The position numbers and the translations under genes were made by a program. 24,053 nt of DNA, from assembly GCA_031292015.1 (NCBI GenBank), contig JARLHY010000018.1, forward strand, positions 1-24,053, in the 5' to 3' direction. The notes beneath the pieces are model-generated. The model saw only the letters and a list, made by a program, of their open reading frames with translations, made no database searches and had not been told where the DNA came from. The DNA comes from Negativicutes bacterium (lineage in GTDB: Bacteria; Bacillota_C; Negativicutes; Sporomusales_B; JARLHX01). Shown here one piece after another: positions 6,567-14,917 of this stretch; position 1 is the stretch's first letter; each line of letters begins with the position of its first letter.

Positions 6567-9500
6567 TTATTTGGGTAGTTGCTTTGACAGCTCCATCAGC
6601 AGGTCGCCGGTTTGGACAGGCTCCTTGGCTTTGACGTACAGCTCCTTGACAAAGCCGTCAAAAGGAGCCTGGACCGTTGTTTCCATCTTCATTGCCTCGG
6701 TGACCATCAGATGATCGCCTTTCTTTACCGGGGCGCCTTTTTCCACCAGGATCTTCAGTACCGTACCCGACATCGCCGCCCCGATCTGAGCCGGATCGTC
6801 CGGATCGGCTTTAGCCTTGGAAACAACGATGGTCTGGAGGTTTTTATCCCTGATCACCACATCCCGGGCCAGCCCGTTCAGCTCAAAACTGACGATCCTG
6901 GTGCCGTCCGGGTTGGGAGCGCCGACGGCGACCAGTTTGACCACCAGGGTTTTGCCTTCCTCGATATCCACCTTGATTTCTTCCCCGCAGCGCATGCCGT
7001 AGAAGAAGGTGGGGGTGTCGAGAACGCCGACATTGCCGTAGCTTTTGCTGAAGGTGATCCAGTCGGTGAAGACCTTGGGGTATAGGGCGTAGGAAATCAC
7101 ATCCTGCTCGGTTACCGGGCGGGGTAGGGTTTCTTTCAGCACCCGGAAGATATGATCGAAGTTGGCTGGTTCCAATAGTTCGCCAGGCCGCCGGCTGATC
7201 GGTTTTTTGCCTTTCAGGATAATCCGCTGCAGCTCCCGGGGAAAACCCTGATAAGGCTGACCCAACTGGCCTTCAAAAAACTCTACCACCGAATTGGGAA
7301 AGTCCAGGTATTCGCCCTGTTCGTAAATGTCGTCCTCGGTCAGCTTGTTCTGCACCATGTACAGCGCCATGTCGCCGACCACCTTGGAGGAGGGGGTGAC
7401 TTTCACGATATCGCCGAACATCTGGTTGACCTTGCGGTAGGTCTCGGTCACTTCATCCCACCTGTCGTCAAGCCCCAGGGCTTTGGCCTGCTGCTTCAGA
7501 TTGCTGGACTGACCGCCAGGCATTTCGTGCAGGTAGTTTTCCGGATCAGGGAAGCTGACCCCGGCTTCGAAGTCCTGATAGTAGGACCGGACGCCTTCCC
7601 AGTAATGGGACAGCTCGGTCAGGGCCCGGCTGTTGACTGCCGGCTGGCGGGCATGGCCGCTCAGGGCGTGGTAGAGGCTGTTGGCGCTGGGCTCCGACGT
7701 GCCTCCGGCCAGGGCGGAGAGCGCCACGTCGACAATGTCCACCCCGGCGTCGACGGCCCGGGCGTAAGTGTAGATGCCGTTGCCGCTGGTGTCGTGGCTG
7801 TGCAGATGGATCGGGATGTCCACCGTATCCTTCAGGGTCGAGATCAGGCGGTAAGCCGCCTCGGGTTTCAGAACCCCGGCCATGTCCTTGATGCACAGGA
7901 TATGGGCGCCAGCCGCCTCCAGCTCCTTGGCCATGGTCACATAGTAAGCCAGATCGTATTTGGTCCGGGTTTTGTCAAGAATGTCGCCGGTATAACACAC
8001 CGACGCCTCGACCACCTTGTTGTGTTCCCTTACGGCCGCAATGGCGACTTTCATTCCCTCCAGCCAGTTGAGGCTGTCGAAGATCCGGAATACATCCATG
8101 CCGGCCTCGGCCGACCGGGCCACGAACTCCCTGATCACGTTATCGGGATAGTTGGTGTAGCCGACGGCGTTCGAGCCTCTGAGCAGCATCTGGAACAGAA
8201 CATTCGGCACTTGGCGGCGCAGCAGCGCCAAACGTTCCCAGGGGTCCTCCTTGAGAAAACGCAGCGCCACGTCGAAGGTCGCTCCGCCCCACATCTCCAG
8301 CGAGAAAAGTCCTGGCAGCATATGCGCCGTAGGTTCGGCGATTTTCTCCAGATCGTGGGTCCGGATCCGGGTGGCCAGCAGCGACTGATGGGCATCCCGC
8401 ATCGTGGTGTCTGTCAGCAGCACCTGCGGCTGCTCCTTGATCCAGCGGACCAGGCCTTCCGGGCCCTTTTCATCCAGTATCTGTTTGGTGCCGGACGGAG
8501 GGGCGCCTACCGGGAGATGCGGAACCCGCGCTGTTTTGAAAATCGGCTTTGTTCGCTTGGCGATGCCCTCATAGCCGTTGACGGTGACGTTGCCGAGATA
8601 GTTCAGCAGCTTGGTGCCCCGGTCCAGTTTCTCCGGGAAGACGAACAGCTCGGGCGAAGTGTCGATGAACGACGTATCGTAGCTGCCTGTCAGGAATTTT
8701 TCATGACTTACCACATTATCAAGGAAAGCGATGTTGGTTTTCAGGCCCCGGATCCTGAATTCCCCGAGGCCCCGCCGCATTCTGGCGATGGCGCTTTTAT
8801 GGGTCAGCCCCCAGGTGGATAATTTGACCAACAATGAGTCATAGTATGGGGTAATAACCGATCCGGCGTAAGCATTGCCGGCATCCAGCCGGAAACCGAA
8901 ACCGCCGCCGCTGCGGTAAACGGTGATCTTTCCGGTGTCAGGCAGGAAGTTGTTGGCCGGGTCCTCGGTGGTGACCCTGCACTGAATGGCGTGACCATGG
9001 CAGATGATATCCTCCTGGCGGGGAACACCGGCCTCCTCACCATGCATGTTCTGGCCGTCGGCGATGAACAACTGGGCCTGGACGATGTCAATCCCGGTCA
9101 CCATTTCGGTGATGGAGTGTTCCACCTGGATCCGCGGATTGACTTCGATAAAATAAAACTTATCGTCAGGTGTGACCAGGAATTCCACCGTCCCGGCACT
9201 CAGGTAATTGACACTTTTCATCAGATCTACCGCCGCCGCGCAGATCGAATGCCGCAGAGCTTCGGACAGCCCCAGGCTGGGAGCGATTTCCACCACTTTC
9301 TGATGGCGCCGCTGGACCGAGCAATCCCGTTCGTACAGATGAACAAGGTTGCCCAGCTCGTCAGCCAGAATCTGCACCTCAATATGTTTGGTGTGTTCCA
9401 GCAGTTTTTCCACATACACTTCGTCGCTGCCGAAGGAATTCTTTGCCTCCGACCTGGCGCGGTGATAAGCCTCCTGCAGCGATTCCGGTCCGCGGACAAT

Positions 9501-10016
9501 CCGCATGCCGCGGCCGCCGCCGCCCAGATTCGCCTTGATCATGATCGGATAGCCGTTCCGGGCGGTGAAGGCTTTGACTTCCTCCAGATCCCTCGCCGGT
9601 CCGTCTGTGCCGGGAATCATCGGGATGCCCGCGATTGCGGCCTGTTTGCGGGCATTGATCTTGTCGCCGAACATGATAAGATGCTCCAGCCGCGGGCCAA
9701 TAAACAGCAGTCCTTCTTCGCCGCAGCGTTTGGCCAGGTCCGCATTTTCCGCCAGAAAACCGTAGCCGGGATGAATAGCGTCGACATCGTGCTCCTTGGC
9801 GATGGTGATGATTCCCTCGATATCCAGATAAGCCTCGGTCGGTTTTTTGCCCTCCCCTACCAGATAGGCTTCGTCGGCTTTGTAGCGGTGCAGGGACAAA
9901 ATATCTTCATTGGAGTAGATTGCCACAGTCCGAATGCCCAGCTCGTGACAGGCCCGGAAGACCCGGATGGCGATTTCGCCGCGGTTGGCAACCAGTACGG
10001 TGCGGATTTTATTCAT
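6567..10016 (-). CDS. pyc: Pyruvate carboxylase, single-chain biotin enzyme
   Basis: A 1149-residue cytoplasmic enzyme that carboxylates pyruvate to oxaloacetate using ATP, bicarbonate and biotin. Domain order is complete: biotin carboxylase in about the first 450 residues (VLVANRGEIAIR, glycine-rich GGGGRGMR, EVNPRIQVEHSITEM), carboxyltransferase at about 530-800 (LLTDTTMRDAHQSLLATR, HLHSHDTSGNG), the PYC/OADA region, and a C-terminal biotinyl domain with the biotin lysine in EAMKMETT. It supplies C4 acids for the reductive branch and gluconeogenesis. ATG 10016 is preferred over 10022 because AAGGAG is 8 nt from the former but only 2 nt from the latter. Monocistronic by appearance; no biotin ligase or pyruvate oxidoreductase gene is adjacent. 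Confidence 0.97.
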   Translation of the reverse strand: MNKIRTVLVANRGEIAIRVFRACHELGIRTVAIYSNEDILSLHRYKADEAYLVGEGKKPTEAYLDIEGIITIAKEHDVDAIHPGYGFLAENADLAKRCGEEGLLFIGPRLEHLIMFGDKINARKQAAIAGIPMIPGTDGPARDLEEVKAFTARNGYPIMIKANLGGGGRGMRIVRGPESLQEAYHRARSEAKNSFGSDEVYVEKLLEHTKHIEVQILADELGNLVHLYERDCSVQRRHQKVVEIAPSLGLSEALRHSICAAAVDLMKSVNYLSAGTVEFLVTPDDKFYFIEVNPRIQVEHSITEMVTGIDIVQAQLFIADGQNMHGEEAGVPRQEDIICHGHAIQCRVTTEDPANNFLPDTGKITVYRSGGGFGFRLDAGNAYAGSVITPYYDSLLVKLSTWGLTHKSAIARMRRGLGEFRIRGLKTNIAFLDNVVSHEKFLTGSYDTSFIDTSPELFVFPEKLDRGTKLLNYLGNVTVNGYEGIAKRTKPIFKTARVPHLPVGAPPSGTKQILDEKGPEGLVRWIKEQPQVLLTDTTMRDAHQSLLATRIRTHDLEKIAEPTAHMLPGLFSLEMWGGATFDVALRFLKEDPWERLALLRRQVPNVLFQMLLRGSNAVGYTNYPDNVIREFVARSAEAGMDVFRIFDSLNWLEGMKVAIAAVREHNKVVEASVCYTGDILDKTRTKYDLAYYVTMAKELEAAGAHILCIKDMAGVLKPEAAYRLISTLKDTVDIPIHLHSHDTSGNGIYTYARAVDAGVDIVDVALSALAGGTSEPSANSLYHALSGHARQPAVNSRALTELSHYWEGVRSYYQDFEAGVSFPDPENYLHEMPGGQSSNLKQQAKALGLDDRWDEVTETYRKVNQMFGDIVKVTPSSKVVGDMALYMVQNKLTEDDIYEQGEYLDFPNSVVEFFEGQLGQPYQGFPRELQRIILKGKKPISRRPGELLEPANFDHIFRVLKETLPRPVTEQDVISYALYPKVFTDWITFSKSYGNVGVLDTPTFFYGMRCGEEIKVDIEEGKTLVVKLVAVGAPNPDGTRIVSFELNGLARDVVIRDKNLQTIVVSKAKADPDDPAQIGAAMSGTVLKILVEKGAPVKKGDHLMVTEAMKMETTVQAPFDGFVKELYVKAKEPVQTGDLLMELSKQLPK

Positions 10017-10362
10017 GCTCATTTCTCCTTCTTGTCAGCAAACTGCTTGCGGACATTAGGCCCCAAGCATATCGTTACATTAGCAAAATACTTAACAAAA
10101 AGCAATAATATCTCAAAATGTATACATGATTCATAATTAAAATGACAGATTAGTCTGCAATAAGAAAACACAATGTGCATAATAAAAGGACAGCACCGCC
10201 GGCAGACGCCCGGTACCTTGCGGCCCAATGGCAGTAATCAAGCTATTTTCTGCGGCTCGTCCCCACCTTTTTCGTAGTCAGGCAGGGCAAACCGGAACAA
10301 CGGAGAATTCAATATGTATAATCGGTTCATCGCCGAGCCGTCTGCCGCAAGGGGGAAGCTTC
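10017..10362. other. Divergent intergenic region between pyc and moaA
   Basis: An AT-rich half (10070-10190) must hold the pyc promoter: TTGCTT-N17-TAATGT and TTGAGA-N16-TAAGTA are both possible on the minus strand. A 10-bp palindrome ATGTATACAT lies inside it and could be an operator. The GC-rich half before moaA contains complementary 9-mers CGGCAGACG (10200-10208) and CGTCTGCCG (10339-10347) that could close a structured leader ending just before the moaA SD. I do not see the known Moco riboswitch consensus. Confidence 0.4.
10294..10322 (+). promoter_or_regulatory. Candidate moaA promoter
   Basis: A consensus -10, TATAAT (10317-10322), has a weak -35 GGAACA 17 nt upstream. Transcription would begin near 10329, leaving a 35-nt leader with the GGGGGAA SD. 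This would exclude the 5' half of the long-range helix from the transcript. Confidence 0.35.
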
Positions 10363-11343
10363 ATGCACGATGCTTACGACCGTCCCATCAACTATCTCCG
10401 GGTGTCGGTGACCGATCGCTGCAATTTCCGCTGTTCCTACTGCCTGCCGCGCAAGGGTGTCCGTTATCTGAGCCACCGGGACATCCTTACCTATGAGGAA
10501 TTGCTGCGGCTGATCGCGGTGTTCAGCGCTGAGGGGATATCACGGGTGCGACTTACCGGCGGTGAGCCGCTGGTTCGCAAGGGCATCGTCAACTTCGTGG
10601 CGGCGATCAAAGCCCTGGGGGTTATCGACGATTTGTCTCTCACCACCAACGGCAGCCTGCTGCCGCCGCTGGCCAAGCCGCTGAAAGCGGCAGGCCTCGA
10701 TCGGGTCAATATCAGCCTGGACACCGTCAACCCGGACCGCTTCGCCGAAATCACCCTTCACGGCCGGCTGGAGGACACGCTGGAGGGCGTGGCCAGCGCG
10801 CTGGAGGCCGGTCTGTCGCCGGTGAAGCTGAATGTCGTGCTTACCGACGCCCTCAGCGAAAGCGATCTGACCTACTTTATCGATCAGGTTTATCGGTTTC
10901 CCATAGCCGTGCGATTTATCGAACAGATGCCGATAGGCGGCTGCGGCGCGAAGCCCGGCCTGGATGTTGCCGCCGTGAAGAGGCTGCTGACCGGTGCCGG
11001 CTTCGGCCCGCTGGCGCCGGCTTCCGTCGGCCGGGGCGGTGGCCCGGCCCAATATTATCAATTGCCGGAGTCCCAAGGCATCTTCGGCTTTATCACCCCG
11101 ATCTCCGAGCACTTCTGCGGTGCCTGCAACCGTCTGCGGCTGACCGCCGACGGCCGGCTGAAACCCTGTCTGCTTTCAAATCAGGAAATTGACGTCAAAA
11201 CCCCTTTGCGGACCGGTGCCGACGACGCCGAACTGGCGGCCCTGTTCCATCAGGCAGTCCGGGAAAAACCGCAGGGACATTCCTTGTGCCCGGCTAGCGG
11301 GCACCCCGGGTTTCAGCGCACCATGTCCCAGATCGGCGGGTAA
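10363..11343 (+). CDS. moaA: GTP 3',8-cyclase MoaA
   Basis: A 326-residue radical-SAM enzyme that makes the first intermediate of molybdopterin synthesis from GTP. The N-terminal cluster motif is CNFRCSYC (Cys 20, 24, 27); the C-terminal cluster motif is in FCGACNRLRLTADGRLKPCL, and the chain ends in the Gly-Gly required for catalysis. Length matches the family. An in-frame extension back to 10228 exists but has no SD; ATG 10363 follows GGGGGAA at good spacing. It is the first gene of a Mo-cofactor cluster continuing to 13169, although 120-odd nt separate it from the moaD-like gene. Confidence 0.95.
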   Translation: MHDAYDRPINYLRVSVTDRCNFRCSYCLPRKGVRYLSHRDILTYEELLRLIAVFSAEGISRVRLTGGEPLVRKGIVNFVAAIKALGVIDDLSLTTNGSLLPPLAKPLKAAGLDRVNISLDTVNPDRFAEITLHGRLEDTLEGVASALEAGLSPVKLNVVLTDALSESDLTYFIDQVYRFPIAVRFIEQMPIGGCGAKPGLDVAAVKRLLTGAGFGPLAPASVGRGGGPAQYYQLPESQGIFGFITPISEHFCGACNRLRLTADGRLKPCLLSNQEIDVKTPLRTGADDAELAALFHQAVREKPQGHSLCPASGHPGFQRTMSQIGG

Positions 11344-11466
11344 TTGAGACATTGAACAAATTTACAAAATATGGAAAAACTTGCAGGAATTATCGGCTGC
11401 TGGCCGAATAGGTAATGATGTAGGACAAACTGACTCTCAATATAATAGGGGAAGGTGTGGACTAAT

Positions 11467-11715
11467 TTGGTGATTGAAGTGCGGCTGTACGCCTCACTCA
11501 GGCAGAGTAGACCCTCAGTAGCCGACCAGGGACTTGTAACCGTCGATGTTCCGGATGGTATTTCCCTGGGCGAGCTTTTGGATGAGCTGGAAATGGCCAC
11601 CGCCCAGGTCAAACAGGCCACCGTTAATGGGGTGGACAGCGATCTGGAGCGGGTTTTGTTCGACGGTGATCGGGTAGCCTTGTACCCTGCAGCCGATCAT
11701 GCGCGGCATTTATGA
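11467..11715 (+). CDS. MoaD/ThiS-like ubiquitin-fold protein lacking the C-terminal diglycine
   Basis: An 82-residue beta-grasp protein (IEVRLYASLR..., VDVPDGISLGELLDELE..., LFDGDRVALYPA). Position between moaA and moaC and the strand pattern indicate the sulfur-carrier subunit of molybdopterin synthase. However, MoaD proteins end in Gly-Gly, the site of adenylation and thiocarboxylation, and this one ends ALYPAADHARHL. I looked in the other frames and found no Gly-Gly there either. It may be non-catalytic, regulatory, or serve another partner; no moaE is in the window. The start is uncertain: AAGGTG (11452-11457) precedes TTG 11467 (9 nt) and GTG 11470 (12 nt); a longer GTG at 11455 overlaps the SD. 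Confidence 0.75.
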   Translation: MVIEVRLYASLRQSRPSVADQGLVTVDVPDGISLGELLDELEMATAQVKQATVNGVDSDLERVLFDGDRVALYPAADHARHL

Positions 11716-11743
11716 ACCAACGAGGGACGAAAGGGGCCGGGGG

Positions 11744-12220
11744 ATGGCTTTAACCCATTTTAACAAGGCCGGGCGGGCCCGGATGGTCGACGTGACCGCC
11801 AAGGAAGACAGCCAGCGACAGGCTCTGGCGGAAGGCAGGATCAGCATGCTGCCGGCGACGTTGTCCCTTGTGCAACAGGGGCTTATCGGCAAAGGTGATG
11901 TTCTGGGCGTCGCCCAGGTAGCAGGCATTATGGGGGCGAAAAATACCTGGCAGCTAATTCCCATGTGCCATCCGCTCCTGCTGACCGGTATCGACATCGA
12001 ATTTACCCTTGATGAAGCGGCTTGCTGCATCCATATTTCCGCTACCGTGAAGACCACCGGCAAGACCGGCGTGGAAATGGAGGCCTTGACCGCGGTCTCG
12101 GTGGCGGCGCTTACCGTCTATGACATGTGCAAGGCTGTGGACAAAGGAATGCAGGTGGAATATATCCGCCTCTGCGCCAAGAGCGGCGGCAAGAGCGGTG
12201 ACTATCGGCGGTCGCAGTGA
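11744..12220 (+). CDS. moaC: Cyclic pyranopterin monophosphate synthase MoaC
   Basis: A 158-residue protein that converts the MoaA product to cyclic pyranopterin monophosphate. Recognisable MoaC stretches: ARMVDVTAKEDSQRQALAEG, the catalytic region GAKNTWQLIPMCHPL, and TGKTGVEMEALTAVSVAALT with DMCKAVDK. Length is typical. ATG 11744 follows a purine-rich AAAGGGG/GGGGG SD; an in-frame ATG at 11699 overlaps the end of the moaD-like gene and would add 15 unrelated residues, so it is rejected. Spacing to the previous gene is 28 nt, consistent with one operon. Confidence 0.95.
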   Translation: MALTHFNKAGRARMVDVTAKEDSQRQALAEGRISMLPATLSLVQQGLIGKGDVLGVAQVAGIMGAKNTWQLIPMCHPLLLTGIDIEFTLDEAACCIHISATVKTTGKTGVEMEALTAVSVAALTVYDMCKAVDKGMQVEYIRLCAKSGGKSGDYRRSQ

Positions 12221-12244
12221 CCGCCAGGGGAGGAACGAACTTAC

Positions 12245-12685
12245 ATGCAAGGCAGTATTGTGGCAGTGTCGGTCAGCGCCAATAAAGGGGAACGCAAGCA
12301 CAATGTCAAGAGCGCCCGGCTCATTGTCGGCCAGGGCCTGGAAGGCGACGCCCACGCCGGCTTCGGCCACCGTCAGGTCAGTCTGCTGGCCCAGGAAAGC
12401 ATCGACAAGATGCGCGCAATGGGGCTTGACGTCAATCCGGGGGACTTCGCCGAAAATATCACCACCGTGAATCTCGTTTTGACTGAGCTGCCGGTGGGAA
12501 CCCGTCTGAAAATCGGCGACAACCTTCTTGAAGTGAGCCAGATCGGCAAGGAGTGCCATCAGCGCTGTGCGATATACTATCAGGCCGGTGACTGCGTGAT
12601 GCCCAAAGAGGGTATTTTTGCGGTGGTGCTGTCCGGCGGTACCGTCAAAGTCGGCGACAGGGTAGAGGTGATTGCTGATGTTTAA
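12245..12685 (+). CDS. MOSC domain protein
   Basis: A 146-residue single-domain MOSC protein (MOCO sulfurase C-terminal type). Signatures: GQGLEGDAHAGFGHRQVSLL near residues 30-50, GDFAENITT near 75, and a conserved-cysteine segment IGKECHQRCAIY near 100-110. MOSC proteins are thought to bind molybdopterin cofactor or transfer sulfur; small standalone forms accompany Mo-cofactor genes. GGGGAGGAA precedes ATG 12245. Its 3' end overlaps mogA by 8 nt, so the two are translationally coupled. Precise role unknown. Confidence 0.9.
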   Translation: MQGSIVAVSVSANKGERKHNVKSARLIVGQGLEGDAHAGFGHRQVSLLAQESIDKMRAMGLDVNPGDFAENITTVNLVLTELPVGTRLKIGDNLLEVSQIGKECHQRCAIYYQAGDCVMPKEGIFAVVLSGGTVKVGDRVEVIADV

Positions 12686-13169
12686 TATCGGAATCATTAC
12701 CGCCAGCGACAAGGGATCCCGCGGCGAACGCAGCGATGTCAGCGGCAAAACCATCGCCACCATGCTGGCCGGCCTGGGGGAAGTTAAACATTACATCATT
12801 GTGCCTGACGATCGGGAAGCCCTGAGCCGGGAACTGATCAACATGGTCGACAGGCTCAATCTCGATCTCATCCTGACCACCGGCGGCACCGGGCTTGGTC
12901 CGCGGGACGTTACCCCCGAGGCCACCCTGGCGGTCATCGAGCGGCAGGTGCCGGGGATTCCCGAAGCCATGCGGGCCAGATCGCTGGAGATAACATCAAG
13001 GGCCATGCTGTCCAGAGCCGTGGCCGGCATCCGCGGCCGCACCCTGATCATCAACCTGCCCGGCAGCCCCAAGGGCGTGACCGAATGCCTCCAGGTGGTT
13101 CTGCCGGCCCTGGAGCACGGCCTGGCGATCATGAAAGGCGAGACCGGCGAATGCGGCGGCCCGGCCTGA
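12678..13169 (+). CDS. mogA: Molybdopterin adenylyltransferase, MogA/MoaB family
   Basis: A 163-residue protein that adenylates molybdopterin ahead of metal insertion. Family motifs: GIITASDKGSRGERSD at the N-terminus, LILTTGGTGLGPRDVTPEAT in the middle, and LIINLPGSPKGV toward the end. ATG 12678 lies within the last codons of the MOSC gene and follows GAGGTG by 7 nt; the TTG 6 nt earlier is less well placed. It is the last gene of the cluster. No clear terminator follows before the repeat element at 13240. No moeA, moaE or molybdate transporter is visible, so the pathway must be completed elsewhere. Confidence 0.93.
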   Translation: MFNIGIITASDKGSRGERSDVSGKTIATMLAGLGEVKHYIIVPDDREALSRELINMVDRLNLDLILTTGGTGLGPRDVTPEATLAVIERQVPGIPEAMRARSLEITSRAMLSRAVAGIRGRTLIINLPGSPKGVTECLQVVLPALEHGLAIMKGETGECGGPA

Positions 13170-13239
13170 GTCTGGGCTGTTGAACAACTTCGCCCATCTA
13201 TCAAGGCATTGAATTATTTGTTTTTATAGAAAAACTAAA

Positions 13240-13510
13240 GGCCGTTCAGAAAGGTCCATATGCTAGACGACCGGGCGGACCCCGCCGCGACGCGTACTGG
13301 AAGTACGCTAGCAATGGGTTCGCCGGGCCAAGTGCGCAGTTCTTGCGCTTTAAGCAGACACACAGCGCTTCAGCGATGATGTGGTCGCTTATGCATGGCA
13401 ACAAGCGAACCGAAAGCTCTGCTTTCGAGTGAGACGTTAGCCAGGCGAAGCGCTTAGAAATGCGGCCTGCCCTTTACGGGTGCGACGCAGATGGGCCTTT
13501 ATCAACGGCC
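13240..13510. mobile_element. 271-bp palindromic element with imperfect terminal inverted repeats, repeat copy 2
   Basis: The ends are inverted repeats: 13240-13262 reads GGCCGTTCAGAAAGGTCCAT and on, and the reverse complement of 13488-13510 matches it at 19 of 23 positions. Inside are a perfect GCGTACT-GGA-AGTACGC hairpin, a CGAAAGC-TCT-GCTTTCG hairpin, and the 25-mer (13325-13349) also found at 6472-6496. No ORF of note. The architecture is that of a non-autonomous, MITE-like element or composite repeat. No target-site duplication is clear. Confidence 0.5.
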
Positions 13511-13523
13511 GAGTAATTTGCCC

Positions 13524-13552
13524 TTGACAGCGGCTTCCAGTTTTGCTATAGT
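13524..13552 (+). promoter_or_regulatory. Sigma-A promoter of the T-box aroF-tyrA operon
   Basis: Consensus TTGACA (13524-13529), 17-nt spacer, TATAGT (13547-13552). Start near 13559. It is the best promoter in the window and begins 13 bp after the repeat element ends. Confidence 0.85.
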
Positions 13553-13558
13553 AGCTAT

Positions 13559-13838
13559 CAACAACATACGTAAATGCGATGACCGTGGAGGAGTAAGCCA
13601 GACGCATTTTCCAGAGAGCCGGGGGTTGGTGCGACCCGGCAGATGCACTGACTGAAATACACCCGTGAGCAGCAGGTCGAACAGCTTTTTTAAGTAGACC
13701 GTGCCGGAGCGCCACCGTTAACACAGGCTAGGGTATCGGACCAGTGTCCCGTACCTGACAGAGCGGCTTGCATAGCAAGCAGGGTGGTACCGCGGGGTAT
13801 AATAATCCCGTCCCTGATTTTCAGGGACGGGATTTTTT
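13559..13838 (+). ncRNA. T-box riboswitch, predicted tyrosine specific
   Basis: Contains a stem I with GGAGTA (E-loop) and the specifier region CTGAAATACACC, a distal GCCGGGGGTTGGTGCGACCC region, and the T-box sequence AGGGTGGTACCGCGG (13781-13795). The codon in the specifier loop reads UAC (13658-13660), tyrosine, followed by a purine. The discriminator-facing site is UGGU, which pairs with tRNAs having A at position 73; this fits tRNA-Tyr and argues against tRNA-Trp. It precedes DAHP synthase and prephenate dehydrogenase. Uncharged tRNA-Tyr should stabilise the antiterminator and allow read-through. Confidence 0.92.
13804..13838 (+). terminator. Regulated terminator of the T-box
   Basis: Perfect 14-bp stem AATCCCGTCCCTGA / TCAGGGACGGGATT with a TTT loop and a T-run. 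The left arm also contains the CCCGTCCC segment that pairs with the T-box in the antiterminator form. Confidence 0.9.
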
Positions 13839-13900
13839 GTTTCACCGTCGCTCTCGCCTGACCGATTGGATCGCGAGAAAAACGCTAGGAGGAAAGCAGT

Positions 13901-14917
13901 ATGATTATTGTCATGAAGCCCCAGGCCAGCCAGGAAGAACTGAACCGCGTCATCGCCAAGGTGACCGATCTGGGCCTGAAAGTCCATCTGTCGGAAGGGA
14001 AATTCCGCACCATCATCGGGGTCATCGGCGACAAGAAGCTGATCGCCGAACTGCCGGTGGAAGTAATGCCTGGCGTGGAAAAAGTCGTGTCAGTCACTGA
14101 AAACTTCAAACTTGTCAGCCGTGGCTTCAAACCCGAAAACACCGTTGTCGACGTGGGTGGGGTGCTGGTAGGGGGGCCTGGGCTTGTAGTCATGGCCGGG
14201 CCGTGCGCCGTGGAAAGCCGCGAACAGCTTATGGAAGCGGCGCTGGCGGTGAAAAGCTGCGGCGCCCAGTTCCTGCGGGGCGGGGCCTTCAAACCGCGAA
14301 CCTCGCCGTACGCCTTTCAGGGGCTGGAGGAAAAGGGCCTGGTCATGCTGGCCGAGACCAGGGAAGCCACCGGGCTGAAAATCGTCACCGAAGTGGTCGA
14401 CGTCCAGTCGGTGGAGATGGTGAGCGCCTACGCCGATGTGCTTCAGATCGGGGCGCGGAATATGCAGAACTTCCAGCTGCTGAAAATGGCCGGCAAGTCC
14501 GGCAAGCCGGTGCTGCTCAAACGCGGCCTGGCGGCTACTATCAACGAATGGCTGAACGCCGCCGAATATATCATGAACGAAGGCAATTACAACGTCATTT
14601 TCTGCGAACGCGGCATCCGCACCTTCGAGAATTACACCCGCAACACCCTTGACCTGAGCGCCGTGGCGGCTCTGAAGGAGATCAGCCACCTGCCGGTCAT
14701 TGTTGATCCCAGTCACGGCACCGGGCGGTGGAAACTGGTTTGCCCGATGGCCAGGGCAGCCGTGGCCGCCGGCGCCGACGGACTGATGATCGAAGTGCAC
14801 CCCAATCCGTCTGAAGCCTTGTCCGACGGCAGTCAATCCCTCACTCCGGAGAATTTCGCTGTTCTCATGAACGAAGTAACGGCCCTCGCTACCCTGATGG
14901 GGCGGACAATCGCATGA
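13901..14917 (+). CDS. aroF: 3-deoxy-7-phosphoheptulonate (DAHP) synthase, AroF type with N-terminal regulatory domain
   Basis: A 338-residue enzyme that condenses phosphoenolpyruvate and erythrose 4-phosphate, the entry to the shikimate pathway. The first 70 or so residues form a ferredoxin-like regulatory domain (MIIVMKPQASQEELNRVIAK...), as in the Thermotoga-type enzyme that is feedback inhibited by Tyr/Phe. The catalytic barrel follows with VMAGPCAVESREQLM, FLRGGAFKPRTSPYAFQG, QIGARNMQNFQLL, KRGLAATINEW and DPSHGTGRW. AGGAGG precedes ATG 13901. It is first in a two-gene operon behind the tyrosine T-box; the last 4 nt overlap tyrA. Confidence 0.95.
   Translation: MIIVMKPQASQEELNRVIAKVTDLGLKVHLSEGKFRTIIGVIGDKKLIAELPVEVMPGVEKVVSVTENFKLVSRGFKPENTVVDVGGVLVGGPGLVVMAGPCAVESREQLMEAALAVKSCGAQFLRGGAFKPRTSPYAFQGLEEKGLVMLAETREATGLKIVTEVVDVQSVEMVSAYADVLQIGARNMQNFQLLKMAGKSGKPVLLKRGLAATINEWLNAAEYIMNEGNYNVIFCERGIRTFENYTRNTLDLSAVAALKEISHLPVIVDPSHGTGRWKLVCPMARAAVAAGADGLMIEVHPNPSEALSDGSQSLTPENFAVLMNEVTALATLMGRTIA

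Noticed and set aside
7527..10136. Long plus-strand ORFs (431 and 381 residues) opposite pyruvate carboxylase
   Set aside because: They are antisense shadows of a highly conserved gene; no SD and no domain-like pattern.
11441..11446. TATAAT just before the moaD-like gene as a separate promoter
   Set aside because: A start about 7 nt downstream would fall inside the SD, leaving no ribosome site, and no -35 is visible.
14090..14836. 248-residue minus-strand ORF opposite aroF
   Set aside because: Shadow of the conserved DAHP synthase frame; Gly/His-rich with no SD.
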